Positions 36,796 to 45,161 of a DNA stretch of 64,000 nucleotides are shown piece after piece (positions within the stretch are counted from its first letter, which is position 1; each line of letters opens with the position of its first letter). This DNA comes from Pedosphaera parvula Ellin514 (GTDB lineage: Bacteria > Verrucomicrobiota > Verrucomicrobiia > Limisphaerales > Pedosphaeraceae): the NCBI RefSeq assembly GCF_000172555.1, contig NZ_ABOX02000004.1, forward strand, positions 225,191 through 289,190, read 5' to 3'. Made by a program: the position numbers and the translations under genes. Below the pieces are notes generated by a model. That model was given only the letters and a program-made list of their open reading frames with translations. It ran no database searches and was not told the origin of the DNA.

Positions 36796-37617
36796 ATGGA
36801 GTCACCTTATAGCAAGCAGAAAGGCAAACGGGCAGCCTTGATTATTGCCCATCCGGGACATGAGTTGCGAGTGCATCACTGGTTGGAAGAAGCCAAACCG
36901 GTGGTGTTGGTTTTGACCGATGGGTCGGGACGCACCTCAAAATCACGACTTGAATCGACGACCAGGATTCTGCAGCGGGCCGGGGCCAGGCCCGGGTCGA
37001 TTTACGGGCGTTTTACGGATGCGGGCATCTACGAAATAATGTTGCAAGGGAAGAGCGACCTCGTTCTCCCGCTCTTAAATGAAACAGCTGAGTTCCTGAT
37101 TGCGGAGCAAATTGATTACGTGGCGGGGGACGCGTTGGAAGGGTATAACACTTCCCATGAACTCTGCCGCTATTTGATTGGCGCGGCCATAGAATTGGCG
37201 CGACGTAAGACGGGGCGGGAAATTGCGAACTACGATTTTCTGCTGACCGGACGGCCGGACGAATGTCCTGAGAGATTGCGGGCCAATGCCATTCACCTGC
37301 CATTGGATGACGCGGCGATTGCAAGGAAACTGGCGGCCGCCGAAGGTTATCCCGAGTTGAAGCACGAGGTGGAGGGGGCATTGAAGCAATTTGGCAAGAT
37401 CCTCTTCGCGCAGGAGTGGCTGCGTCCAGTGCCGAACCATACCGGCATAAACCTGGACCATGCTGAAGTGCCTTACTACGAAAGTTACGGCGAAAAGCAA
37501 AAAGCAGCCGGTCATTACCAGCATGTGATTCGCTTCCGCGAGCATATGCTGCCGCTGGCTCAGGCAATGTGGGCCGAGGTGGAAAAGGTGAACTCCGGAA
37601 GTCCATGCGCATTCTAA
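36796..37617 (+). CDS. PIG-L-like protein with altered metal motif
   Basis: A 273-residue protein related to PIG-L/LmbE zinc deacetylases, which remove acetyl groups from GlcNAc-type sugars. The first motif reads AHPGHE (residues 18-23) instead of AHPDDE, so the catalytic aspartate is glycine and the metal-binding aspartate is histidine. A later GDALEGYNTSHELCRYL may supply the remaining histidine. The open frame extends upstream to 36694, but the ATG at 36796 gives the family-like start. It overlaps the glycosyltransferase gene by 13 bases, which supports a role in glycan metabolism. Confidence 0.65.
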   Translation: MESPYSKQKGKRAALIIAHPGHELRVHHWLEEAKPVVLVLTDGSGRTSKSRLESTTRILQRAGARPGSIYGRFTDAGIYEIMLQGKSDLVLPLLNETAEFLIAEQIDYVAGDALEGYNTSHELCRYLIGAAIELARRKTGREIANYDFLLTGRPDECPERLRANAIHLPLDDAAIARKLAAAEGYPELKHEVEGALKQFGKILFAQEWLRPVPNHTGINLDHAEVPYYESYGEKQKAAGHYQHVIRFREHMLPLAQAMWAEVEKVNSGSPCAF

Positions 37618-38747
37618 TCACGAACAATACTCTCGCCGGACGGGCGGGCACGGAACTTTACGTGCGGGATCTGGCAATCAGTTTGCAAAATCGAGGCCAC
37701 ACACCGATCGCCTACAGTTCGAAACTGGGTGATGTGGCCGGGGAACTTCGCAAGGCGACGATTCCAGTGGTTGATGATCTTCGTGCCCTGCCCTTCCGCC
37801 CGGATATCATTCATGGCCAGCATCACCTCGATACCATGACGGCCATGCTCTCCCTGCCGGGAGTGCCGGCCATTTCCTTCTGTCATGGCTGGATACCCTG
37901 GGAGGAGATGCCGCCGGTTTTTCCAAGGATTTTGCGCTACGTGGCGGTGGATGCCACCTGCCTGGACCGCGTGTTATACGAGGCTCGAATACCCGAAGAA
38001 AAAGTAAAGGTCATGCTGAATTTCGTGGACTTGAAGCGCTTTCAACGGCGCGCACCCTTGCCTGCCAAGCCGGGGCGGGCAGTCATTTTCAGCAATTATG
38101 CACGGGGAGACAATTACGTCCAAAGCGTGCGCGAAGCTTGCGCGCGGTCTCAGATTGAATTGGATGTCATCGGAAGCGGGATCGAAACCGCAACGAACGA
38201 GCCGGAAGTGATTTTGCCCGGATACGATCTGGTCTTTGCCAAAGGCCGCTCAGCCCTGGAAGCGATGGCGGTTGGCAATGCTCTGATTGTATGTGACGCC
38301 AGTGGGTGCGGACCTCTGGTTTCCACACAGAATTTTGATAAGCTGCGCCAACTCAATTTTGGCATCCGGACTCTACGCGATGCTTTTACGGTGGAGCGGC
38401 TGATGGAACAGATCGCGCAATACAATGCGGAAGAATCCGGCAAAGTTTGCGAACTGGTGCGCCACCAGGCCGATTTGGAACAGACCACGGATGCCCTCGT
38501 GCAAATGTATGAGGAAGTCATCGCGGAGTTTAAGCAGAGCTCTCAGGCTGACCTGGCAACTGAACTGGCCGCAGCCGGTGCTTATATGCAATCGCTGAGT
38601 CCGCTCGTTAAAAAAGTTATCAATACCGCGCCCTTGCCACCACTACCACCCGCTCCAATTCCCATCCCCGTTCCCGCTCCCACTCCACCGAAGAAAAAAC
38701 GATCGCTGCCAAGCAGGGTTTTACGAGCGATTCGAAATCGTGACTGA
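37605..38747 (+). CDS. Glycosyltransferase (GT-B fold, GT4-like)
   Basis: A 380-residue GT-B-type protein. The N-terminal lobe opens RILITNNTLAGRAGTELYVRDLA, with the glycine-rich loop of GT4 enzymes, and contains CHGWIPWEEMP. The C-terminal lobe has VIFSNYARGDNY, the nucleotide-sugar region YDLVFAKGRSALEAMAVGNA with the E-x-x-x-x-x-E-like donor site, and LIVCDASGCGPLV. A proline-rich tail ends the protein. It is translationally coupled to the PIG-L-like gene. Its 3' end overlaps the convergent YebC gene by 27 bases. Confidence 0.85.
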   Translation: MRILITNNTLAGRAGTELYVRDLAISLQNRGHTPIAYSSKLGDVAGELRKATIPVVDDLRALPFRPDIIHGQHHLDTMTAMLSLPGVPAISFCHGWIPWEEMPPVFPRILRYVAVDATCLDRVLYEARIPEEKVKVMLNFVDLKRFQRRAPLPAKPGRAVIFSNYARGDNYVQSVREACARSQIELDVIGSGIETATNEPEVILPGYDLVFAKGRSALEAMAVGNALIVCDASGCGPLVSTQNFDKLRQLNFGIRTLRDAFTVERLMEQIAQYNAEESGKVCELVRHQADLEQTTDALVQMYEEVIAEFKQSSQADLATELAAAGAYMQSLSPLVKKVINTAPLPPLPPAPIPIPVPAPTPPKKKRSLPSRVLRAIRNRD

Positions 38748-39494
38748 GCGCGCCCTAATTCCAACGCGGGCTTTTTTCAACGCAGCGTAGACGCGGTGGA
38801 CGTCGTCGTGATCGTCCAAGGCATTCAGAAAGTCGGTGACTTCCTTGCGAGCGTTGCCTTCGACATCGGTGAAACTTTTGGCGATGTAACGGATCTCCGA
38901 GGCAATGACATTCCAACCGGCGGCTTTCAGAGCTTTTGAAACGTGGTCAAGGTCCTTGATTTCGGTCAGGAACCGTGCGCCCTTCTGACCTTCAGGAACT
39001 TCTTCGGCCTCGAGCGCTTCGATTTCCTGGGCACCGGCTTCAATGGCGTCGCTTTCAGCATCGCGATTGGCATCTGTGTGCGTGGCTTCGACGACGCCGA
39101 GATGGTTAAAAAAGAAACCAACGCTGCCGGGTTGACCGAGTGAACCGACCTTGAAAATGTTGCGAATCTCGGGTGCGGTACGGTTGCGATTCTCGGTCAG
39201 GCATTCGACGATAACGGGGACCTTGTGCGGACCGAATCCCTCGTAGGTGCAAAGTTCAAAAACAATTTTCTCCTCGGTGAGGCCGGCACCTTTTTTGATG
39301 GCTCGCTCAATGGTATCGCGCGTGACGGAGCCTTTGCGGGCCTTCTCAACGGCAGCAGCGAGGCGCGCGTTCGAATCGGGGTCAGCGCCGCCGAGCTTGG
39401 CGGCGACCATGATTTCGCGAACGAGTTTCACGACCATCTGGCCGCGCTTTTGTGCGTTGGCTTCGCGACCGGCTTGTTTCCATTGTGCGCCCAT
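38721..39494 (-). CDS. YebC/PmpR family transcriptional or translational regulator
   Basis: A 257-residue protein of the YebC/TACO1 family, which affects transcription and helps ribosomes through polyproline stretches. The start MGAQWKQAGREANAQKRGQM differs from the common AGHSKWANIKHRK and is closer to the YeeN-like branch. Further motifs are KARKGSVTRDTIERAIKKG, YEGFGPHKVPVIVECLTENRNRT and GSVGFFFNHLGVVE. The end has LNALDDHDDVHRVYAAL, followed by an extra tail of 14 or so residues that lies inside the overlap with the glycosyltransferase gene. Confidence 0.92.
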   Translation of the reverse strand: MGAQWKQAGREANAQKRGQMVVKLVREIMVAAKLGGADPDSNARLAAAVEKARKGSVTRDTIERAIKKGAGLTEEKIVFELCTYEGFGPHKVPVIVECLTENRNRTAPEIRNIFKVGSLGQPGSVGFFFNHLGVVEATHTDANRDAESDAIEAGAQEIEALEAEEVPEGQKGARFLTEIKDLDHVSKALKAAGWNVIASEIRYIAKSFTDVEGNARKEVTDFLNALDDHDDVHRVYAALKKARVGIRARSVTISNRS

Positions 39495-39513
39495 AAAAAA
39501 TCAAAATTTCAAC

Positions 39514-39534
39514 GTTCAGTTGTCAGTTATCAGC
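39514..39534. repeat. Heptanucleotide short tandem repeat, family 1
   Basis: Three 7-base units, GTTCAGT, TGTCAGT and TATCAGC, lie just upstream of the YebC gene. On the other strand they read as the same type of unit as the array at 3363-3383. Confidence 0.6.
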
Positions 39535-39622
39535 GAAACCGGAGTTTGGCTGAGATGCGTCTAATTTCAACGAAATGTCATCCGATGGCAAGGTTGGAGA
39601 AATGCAGAACCTCAAAAATGGT

Positions 39623-39943
39623 TTAGCGCCTGCGCCGTTGCTCCATGAGCAGGCTGAAGGAAACGCGTTTTGCCTGAAGATTTTCCCGCAGTTTGGTGGC
39701 AACTGTGGTATCAAGGCAGGTCTTCAGAGAGTTTTCCAATTGCTCAATTTCCTTCAATAACTCCACTTCCGGCGGCACCATATTCGCATTTTTCAGGAGA
39801 GAATTGGCGGCGCGATCGGCTTCCGGAGAGTCAAAATAACTGTCGAGATTGAGTGGCTCGCCTTTGCCGGGGAGGTCATTGAATTCACCCTTCTCGATGG
39901 CTTCGTTGATTCTATTCTGTGCAATGATTTGGACCCAGTGCAT
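39623..39943 (-). CDS. DUF1992 (DnaJ subfamily C member 28-like) protein
   Basis: A 106-residue protein of the DUF1992 family, related to the conserved domain of the DnaJ C28 homologues. The defining segment is IAQNRINEAIEKGEFNDLPGKGEPLNLD, broken across the first 34 residues, followed by the NSLLKNANMVPPEVELLKEIEQLE helix. There is no J-domain. The function is unknown. It lies upstream of the YebC gene on the same strand, 128 bases away. Confidence 0.85.
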   Translation of the reverse strand: MHWVQIIAQNRINEAIEKGEFNDLPGKGEPLNLDSYFDSPEADRAANSLLKNANMVPPEVELLKEIEQLENSLKTCLDTTVATKLRENLQAKRVSFSLLMEQRRRR

Positions 39944-40026
39944 GAATTTATTTAACTGAAGATGCCCTGAAGAGCAACTGGTGGCAGGGAAAAATCAGCC
40001 TGGTCGGATTTCCGAGAAGGGCACGT

Positions 40027-41268
40027 TTATTCCGCCTTCCTGATTTCAAAGTGATATGGAAAGGGATGAGCGGTCTGTCGTTGCAGACAGACCAGGTTGG
40101 TTTCAGTGATTTGTGCCTGTGAGATCAAAGAAGTCATCTGCGGATGATTGGTGAGGAAGTGGACTCTCAGGTTGCTGGCAATTTCCATTTTGGAGCGGGC
40201 CTCAGTGAGCTCCTTGATAACGGCGGCTTGAGCATCCCATGGTCCACCGGGTTCCCAGCCATTGGTGGTCATTGAGGAGATATTTAGACTGGTGGCAAGT
40301 TGAGTGTCTGTGGCGATGCCTATCGTGCGGCCATCGACGGAGATGTTGTACTTGCCGGAAGGCAGATTCTGGATGGTGAGCAGATAGCGGTTCAGCTCAT
40401 TTGGAATCGGAATGAAGCGAAAGTTTAGGGCGCCCAGCATGCCGAGATTAAGTGGCAGACCTTCGTCCACGCGAGTGAAGGTGACGCCGTTGGTGGAGGT
40501 ATGCACATCGTCCACTCGGCAGCCCCTGGCACTAATAAGTTTGCCGGTCTTTCCATCGAGTGCAACAGAGGAAACATCCGATGGCGCGCCAAGACCTTTC
40601 AAAATGGCATAGCCCATGGCGAGTTGGCCAAGGTCGGTGAGATGCACACCATCTTCGACGTGGAGATGGGTTTTCTTTTTGGGATCGGTTTCGGCTTTAT
40701 CGGCCTTCGTGATTTCGCGCTGGATGCTTCGCATCGTGCGCTGGATATCGATGGTTTGCGCGCCCATAGATTTGGCAATGGCGAGACCTTCATCGGTCAT
40801 TTTTTGCAGAAAGCCATTTTCCGCGGTATCGGGATTTTCGGCAGTAATGGCTGGAGAACAAATGAACACGCGCACGTGATGTTTTTGGCAGGCTTCGATA
40901 ATGCCACGGATGCCGCCGAAATATTTCTGCTTATGTTCCTCGTCTGCTTTCATGCCCCAACCGATGTCATTCACACCAAAGGCCACCGTCAGCACGGTCG
41001 CGCCATGGCTGAAGACATCGCGGTCGAGACGCTGCAGCCCGCCAGCGGCGGTGTCTCCACCCTGCCCTGCGTTGAAGAACCGAACGTGTCGGTCCGGGAA
41101 TCGCAGCAGCGTGTATTCCTCCACCAGCTTGGTGTATCCGTGACCGGCGGTGATGCTGTCGCCGAGGAACACCAGTGTGTCGCCATCCTGCAGGGCGAAG
41201 TCTGCGCCGGCAGAGATGTGCGCAGTGCTTAACGTGGTGAGAAGAAGGAAAAGAGATTTTAGTCTCAT
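40027..41268 (-). CDS. Secreted SGNH/GDSL hydrolase
   Basis: A 413-residue secreted esterase-like protein. The signal peptide RLKSLFLLLTTLSTAHISAG is followed by block I (LVFLGDSITAGHGYTK), block II (FFNAGQGGDTAAGG), block III (VAFGVNDIGWG) and the Asp-His block (VEDGVHLTDLG). An additional C-terminal region of about 170 residues contains DGKTGKLISARGCRVDDV and a helical tail. I chose the ATG at 41268, which gives the signal peptide directly. It lies 19 bases after the stop of the gene upstream and is probably co-transcribed with it. Confidence 0.88.
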   Translation of the reverse strand: MRLKSLFLLLTTLSTAHISAGADFALQDGDTLVFLGDSITAGHGYTKLVEEYTLLRFPDRHVRFFNAGQGGDTAAGGLQRLDRDVFSHGATVLTVAFGVNDIGWGMKADEEHKQKYFGGIRGIIEACQKHHVRVFICSPAITAENPDTAENGFLQKMTDEGLAIAKSMGAQTIDIQRTMRSIQREITKADKAETDPKKKTHLHVEDGVHLTDLGQLAMGYAILKGLGAPSDVSSVALDGKTGKLISARGCRVDDVHTSTNGVTFTRVDEGLPLNLGMLGALNFRFIPIPNELNRYLLTIQNLPSGKYNISVDGRTIGIATDTQLATSLNISSMTTNGWEPGGPWDAQAAVIKELTEARSKMEIASNLRVHFLTNHPQMTSLISQAQITETNLVCLQRQTAHPFPYHFEIRKAE

Positions 41269-41287
41269 GGATAAATGCACAGCATGT

Positions 41288-42691
41288 TCATGGTTCCTGC
41301 GCTGGCTTGAGGCGTGGATCATCCAAATCCAGGCGGTATAATATCTGGTTGTAGTCGTAGCGCGGAGTGGGATTGGAGTTGCCCGAAAACTCCATCGTGT
41401 AGGTACCTTCGAAAATCAGGATGGGGGAATTGTCCGAGGTGAATTCGGGATGAAGCCGGGGATTGTAAAAGGTGTACCGATTGTGACTTAATATTTTCAC
41501 GGCGCGCCCCCATGGCCCCATTGGCGAATCAGCTTCGGCATACCAAAGTTCGCCAAGGTAGGAGGGTTTGCCTTCAGCTTGCATGAAGACCGTAACCCAA
41601 CGTTTGCGCCAGGGATTCCATGCGATGGAGCCGCTGTGCAGCTTGACGGTTTCGCCCGTGGTGGCAGCGAGAAGTTTATCCGGATGCTTGAGGGGCTCCC
41701 ATGTGTTCGTGTTACCCCAGGCCTCGAATGTGGCTGGGCAGCGCACGGTGGGAAATGGGTTGCCAAAAAGAACCCATTTTTTGCCTGCGGGATCGGTCCA
41801 TTGTGCAGGATGGCCGTCGAGAAACAGGCCTGGTTTTGGATTCGCCTCGGATTGATTCCAGAGCACACGAAAAGTCTCAAAAGTTTCTCGCTGGTCGTCC
41901 CATGCCACAAGTCCAACCTGATACACATCAAGATGATTACGAATTTTTAGATAGGTACCGACGAGGTGTTCCTTTCCGCTGGCATCTGGAAGACTGAGGT
42001 AACCGGTAATCCACGTGGGGCCTTTACCAGGCACGGGAGCAACGCCGCGTGGACGTCCTTTGTCATCGTTGAAGTAGTTGAACAGCACCTGAAGGGGTGG
42101 TTCAAATTTGGACAAAGGTTTGACGGGTGTCGTAGCGCTGCTGCTGTCAAAGATGCCCAAAGGGTAACTGGGAATGACGGTGTCGCCCCAGAGCCAAAAG
42201 AGCTTGCTGTGATAAATGGCAGTCTGGACAGTATCAGATCCGAGAATGCCGGACTCGTGCCAATCATTGAATTGGCCGAGCTTCTGTCCTTCAGCAAAGA
42301 GACCGCCACCGGTCAATCGACCAAGGCGCCGGGCTATGATGGTTCTTTGGACCTCGATACGATTTGTCTTCCCGGACTCGGGCACGAAGTGGACGCCTCT
42401 ATTTCCAAAGTCATCCTGAGGGACTTCATAACCCTGCCCGTTAATGGTGAACCAAGTTTCCCTCCCCATCAACTCTGGAAGGTCGAAGGCTATTAACCCG
42501 GCGTTGTCGGTGACGAAGCGGACGTGGTGCGTGGTGGTGAGTTCAACCAAAGGAACCGGCCAACCGGTGTCCTTCTCAACCACTTCAATCCGGCATGGTG
42601 CACTTGCAGCGGAGCACGGCAGTGAAAGAAACGCGAACAAAACAATGGCTGCCAGGCGAAGAACAAAATCAAGTCGGGTAGGCTGACACAT
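41288..42691 (-). CDS. Secreted beta-propeller protein, unrecognised family
   Basis: A 467-residue secreted protein without a confident family. After the signal peptide (LRLAAIVLFAFLSLPCSAASA) comes a small domain of about 95 residues (CRIEVVEKDTGWPVPLVELT) that looks like a carboxypeptidase-regulatory/Ig-like fold. The rest resembles a five-bladed propeller of the GH43/GH32/DUF4185 type: LFWLWGDTVIPSYPLGIFDS, PTWITGYLSLPDASG, GSIAWNPWRKRWVTVFMQ, GELWYAEADSPMGPWGRAV and YTFYNPRLHPEF. No catalytic residues can be named. I chose the start at 42691. The frame stays open further upstream to 42793. Confidence 0.65.
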   Translation of the reverse strand: MCQPTRLDFVLRLAAIVLFAFLSLPCSAASAPCRIEVVEKDTGWPVPLVELTTTHHVRFVTDNAGLIAFDLPELMGRETWFTINGQGYEVPQDDFGNRGVHFVPESGKTNRIEVQRTIIARRLGRLTGGGLFAEGQKLGQFNDWHESGILGSDTVQTAIYHSKLFWLWGDTVIPSYPLGIFDSSSATTPVKPLSKFEPPLQVLFNYFNDDKGRPRGVAPVPGKGPTWITGYLSLPDASGKEHLVGTYLKIRNHLDVYQVGLVAWDDQRETFETFRVLWNQSEANPKPGLFLDGHPAQWTDPAGKKWVLFGNPFPTVRCPATFEAWGNTNTWEPLKHPDKLLAATTGETVKLHSGSIAWNPWRKRWVTVFMQAEGKPSYLGELWYAEADSPMGPWGRAVKILSHNRYTFYNPRLHPEFTSDNSPILIFEGTYTMEFSGNSNPTPRYDYNQILYRLDLDDPRLKPAQEP

Positions 42692-42767
42692 TCGAGTGTT
42701 CAAGGTGCAAACGTTATAGAAGCAGGAAGCATAAGCGGCAAGATTTGTATCAAGACAATCTTTGCCC

Positions 42768-42798
42768 TTGACATACATAGCGTCACAATGCATATAGA
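42768..42798 (+). promoter_or_regulatory. Promoter of the padR-HAAS operon
   Basis: TTGACA at 42768-42773 is a perfect -35 box. The stretch CATATAGA at 42791-42798 offers a -10-like TATAGA with a 19-base spacer, or CATATA with 17. The repeated words CATACATAG and GCATATAG around it are AT-rich and could be the site where the PadR protein represses its own operon. That is inference. Confidence 0.6.
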
Positions 42799-42816
42799 AA
42801 GAAAGGTAATTAATTT

Positions 42817-43149
42817 ATGATTCCGAAAGAACTTGTTGCCGCTTCCACCGAACCGCTGATTCTGTCCCTGCTTTCCAAAGGGGAGAGCTACGGTTACGCG
42901 TTGATTCAGGAGGTCAAGCAGCTTTCCGGTGAAAAAATTGAGTGGACCGACGGCATGCTTTACCCGGTGCTGCACCGCATGGAGGACAACGGCTGGATCA
43001 AGTCGCGCTGGGTGGAGGTCGAGAACGGGCGCAAGCGCAAGTACTACTCAATCAAGAAGGATGGCCAGCAGATGCTTAAGGAAAAACGTGAGCAATGGAC
43101 CCTCATCAATTCCGTGCTTAGCGGCCTCTGGAAGGAGCAACATGTTTAA
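42817..43149 (+). CDS. PadR family transcriptional regulator
   Basis: A 110-residue winged-helix repressor. The motif LILSLLSKGESYGYALIQEV is the PadR helix-turn-helix, followed by LYPVLHRMEDNGWIKSRWVE and the wing NGRKRKYYSIKKDGQQML. PadR proteins of this short type usually repress the operon they start. Here the next gene overlaps the padR stop by 8 bases and encodes a HAAS-domain protein, the frequent PadR partner. A GAAAGG sequence precedes the ATG. Confidence 0.93.
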   Translation: MIPKELVAASTEPLILSLLSKGESYGYALIQEVKQLSGEKIEWTDGMLYPVLHRMEDNGWIKSRWVEVENGRKRKYYSIKKDGQQMLKEKREQWTLINSVLSGLWKEQHV

Positions 43150-43738
43150 TCTCGATCAGGCAATCACAGAATGGCGCCGGCAAATGGTGGCTGGTGGAAT
43201 CAAGTCTCCTGAAGCTTTGGAGGAACTCGAGAGTCATTTACGTGACGAAGTGGAGCAGCAGATGCGGTTGGGTGCAAGTGGACAGCAAGCATTCGAGGTC
43301 GCTGTCCAACGGATTGGCCAAGCCAATGCGCTGAAGGAGGAATTTCAGAAAGTTGGAGTCAGTAAAACAGTGTTGCCGCGAGGAGTGAAAACAGTTCTGG
43401 CTGTTATTTTCGCGGGATCCATCCTGGCGTTGAATCTCTCCATAAAGGACGAGTTGCAGGCACTTTTTCTCATCGACGGTCTCTTGCTATCGCTTGTTCT
43501 GCCTCTTATGGCGGCCATGCAACCAGCAAGAGGAACGGGAAGTCTCAAACGCGGGATGCGCACGGTGTGGGCGGGGCAGATATGCATAGGCTTGGGCGGT
43601 TTGGTGGTTTTGTTGTTACCTCTGCATCCGGTTTTCGGTTTGGTGTTCAGCCTTATCAGTTGCATTGGATTCGCACATGTCCTGCGAGGGCAGTTACGGG
43701 TGGTAGTTCATACCGATACACGACCCATGACCTCATAG
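43142..43738 (+). CDS. HAAS-domain membrane protein, paralogue 1
   Basis: A 198-residue protein. Residues 1-75 are a HAAS/permease-prefix domain (MFNLDQAITEWRRQMVAGGI, ELESHLRDEVEQQ, AFEVAVQRIGQANALKEEF). About four hydrophobic helices follow (TVLAVIFAGSILALNLSI, LFLIDGLLLSLVLPLMAAM, VWAGQICIGLGGLVVLLLPL, VFGLVFSLISCIGFAHVL). HAAS domains link PadR regulators to membrane or effector proteins. The function is unproven. The start is preceded by GGAGCAAC, the same ribosome-binding segment found before paralogue 2. Confidence 0.8.
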   Translation: MFNLDQAITEWRRQMVAGGIKSPEALEELESHLRDEVEQQMRLGASGQQAFEVAVQRIGQANALKEEFQKVGVSKTVLPRGVKTVLAVIFAGSILALNLSIKDELQALFLIDGLLLSLVLPLMAAMQPARGTGSLKRGMRTVWAGQICIGLGGLVVLLLPLHPVFGLVFSLISCIGFAHVLRGQLRVVVHTDTRPMTS

Positions 43739-43754
43739 AAATAAAAGGAGCAAC

Positions 43755-44495
43755 ATGTTTAACCTGGATCAAGCAATCTCAGCATGGCGGCGGCAACTTG
43801 CTGCCGGAGGAATCAAGACTCCTGAAGTATTGGATGAACTTGAGAGTCATTTACGTGATGATGTGGAGCAGCAGGTGCGGTCGGGAACAAGTGAAGAACA
43901 AGCGTTCAATTCGGCCACCCAGCAGATAGGCCAAACCAACGTCCTTAAAGTGGAGTTTAACAAGGTTGGGTTAGCGAAGTGGTGGCAACTGCCAATAAAG
44001 CTTAAGGGCATGTTGATCAGAATTCTCGGTCGGGAACAGCCTTTTCCTTTCCCGGATTTAAATACGTTTACACCTCGCGGGCTTCAGACTCTGGAACTCG
44101 CGCGAGAAGAAGCCCCACGCCTCGGCCACGATTTTATCGGCACGGAACATGTGCTGCTCGGTTTGATGAAATCGGAGGATGGAATTGTTCTGAAAGTTTT
44201 GCGCAAGGCTGGAGTGGATAACTCAGCCATCAAGGCGGAAATCGAGAGATTCGTTGGTGTTGGGCCGGTTCACGAGGCGAACATGGCGATTCCATATACA
44301 CCTCGCGCACGGAAGGCGCTTCATCTCGCCGCGCGGGAAGCCAATGCCCTCAATCACGTTCATATCAGCACTGGACATATCTTTCTGGGCTTGCTCCTGG
44401 AAAACGAGGGTGTTGCCGGGCATGTCTTAAGAAATCTTGGCGTCCAGACTGAGACGACGCGAGAGGCAATTTTAAAGGATTTGGCTGGTTCGTAA
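43755..44495 (+). CDS. HAAS domain fused to a ClpC-type N-domain pair
   Basis: A 246-residue fusion. Residues 1-75 are the HAAS domain (MFNLDQAISAWRRQLAAGGI, ELESHLRDDVEQQ). After a linker, residues 105-245 form two Clp_N repeats: FTPRGLQTLELAREEAPRLG, HDFIGTEHVLLGLM and GIVLKVLRKAGVD, then YTPRARKALHLAAREANALN, HVHISTGHIFLGLLLENEGV and AGHVLRNLGV. These are the substrate or adaptor-docking domains of ClpA/ClpC. There is no AAA+ ATPase part and no transmembrane helix. It could serve as a Clp adaptor or decoy regulated with the operon (inference). Confidence 0.85.
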   Translation: MFNLDQAISAWRRQLAAGGIKTPEVLDELESHLRDDVEQQVRSGTSEEQAFNSATQQIGQTNVLKVEFNKVGLAKWWQLPIKLKGMLIRILGREQPFPFPDLNTFTPRGLQTLELAREEAPRLGHDFIGTEHVLLGLMKSEDGIVLKVLRKAGVDNSAIKAEIERFVGVGPVHEANMAIPYTPRARKALHLAAREANALNHVHISTGHIFLGLLLENEGVAGHVLRNLGVQTETTREAILKDLAGS

Positions 44496-44510
44496 AATAA
44501 AAGGAACAAC

Positions 44511-45143
44511 ATGTTTAACCTCGAACAAGAAATCAAGAAATGGCGGCGGCAACTGGCTGCGGGTGGAATAAAAAGTTCCGCTGCATTGGAAGAATTAGAA
44601 TGCCACCTGCGCGAAGACATTCAACGGCAGATGCAGTCGGGTGTGGGCGCACAGCCAGCCTTTGAGGATGCTGTCCGCAGAATCGGTAAAGTTGAAACAT
44701 TAAAGGAGGAGTTTATGAAAATTAAAAGAACAGAGGCCCAGCAACGTAGATTGGCCCGCATTTCTCTTATAATCGGAGGCATGGTGTATCTGCTGGGAGG
44801 CATATTTGGCCTGTTGAAAAGCGACTTGGGTTCGACTGAGCGATTGCTCGGTTTTGCCGCGGTGATTTTCTCGCTTTTATCGCTTGGCAGTGGTCGATAT
44901 CTTTCAAGGTTTCTACCAGTTCTCACCAGCGATCGAGCCAGGATCAAAGTTCAATTTGCGTGCGCTCTACCAGCAGTCGCATGGGTTTTCGTTTATTTCT
45001 ATGTGATTCTGCCGCATTGCAACCTCACCCTTGGCGAAGTGGTCGTGGCCACTCTTTGGGGAATAGCACCACTGGCAATCGTTGGAGGTATTACAAATGG
45101 GATGGACGAAGCTGCCTATATATCCACCCATTCAGCCAGTTAA
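44511..45143 (+). CDS. HAAS-domain membrane protein, paralogue 3
   Basis: A 210-residue protein with the HAAS domain at 1-70 (MFNLEQEIKKWRRQLAAGGI, ELECHLREDIQRQ, AFEDAVRRIGKVETLKEEF) and four to five hydrophobic helices (ISLIIGGMVYLLGGIFGLL, LLGFAAVIFSLLSLGSGRYL, VQFACALPAVAWVFVYFYVI, VVVATLWGIAPLAIVGGITN). The membrane part differs from paralogue 1, so only the prefix and ribosome-binding region are shared. The gene is 15 bases after paralogue 2. Confidence 0.78.
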   Translation: MFNLEQEIKKWRRQLAAGGIKSSAALEELECHLREDIQRQMQSGVGAQPAFEDAVRRIGKVETLKEEFMKIKRTEAQQRRLARISLIIGGMVYLLGGIFGLLKSDLGSTERLLGFAAVIFSLLSLGSGRYLSRFLPVLTSDRARIKVQFACALPAVAWVFVYFYVILPHCNLTLGEVVVATLWGIAPLAIVGGITNGMDEAAYISTHSAS

Positions 45144-45161
45144 TGGATAAAAGGAATATTC

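Noticed and set aside
42216..42419. Plus-strand frame inside the propeller gene
   Set aside because: It is wholly contained in the supported minus-strand gene and has no ribosome-binding site or domain.
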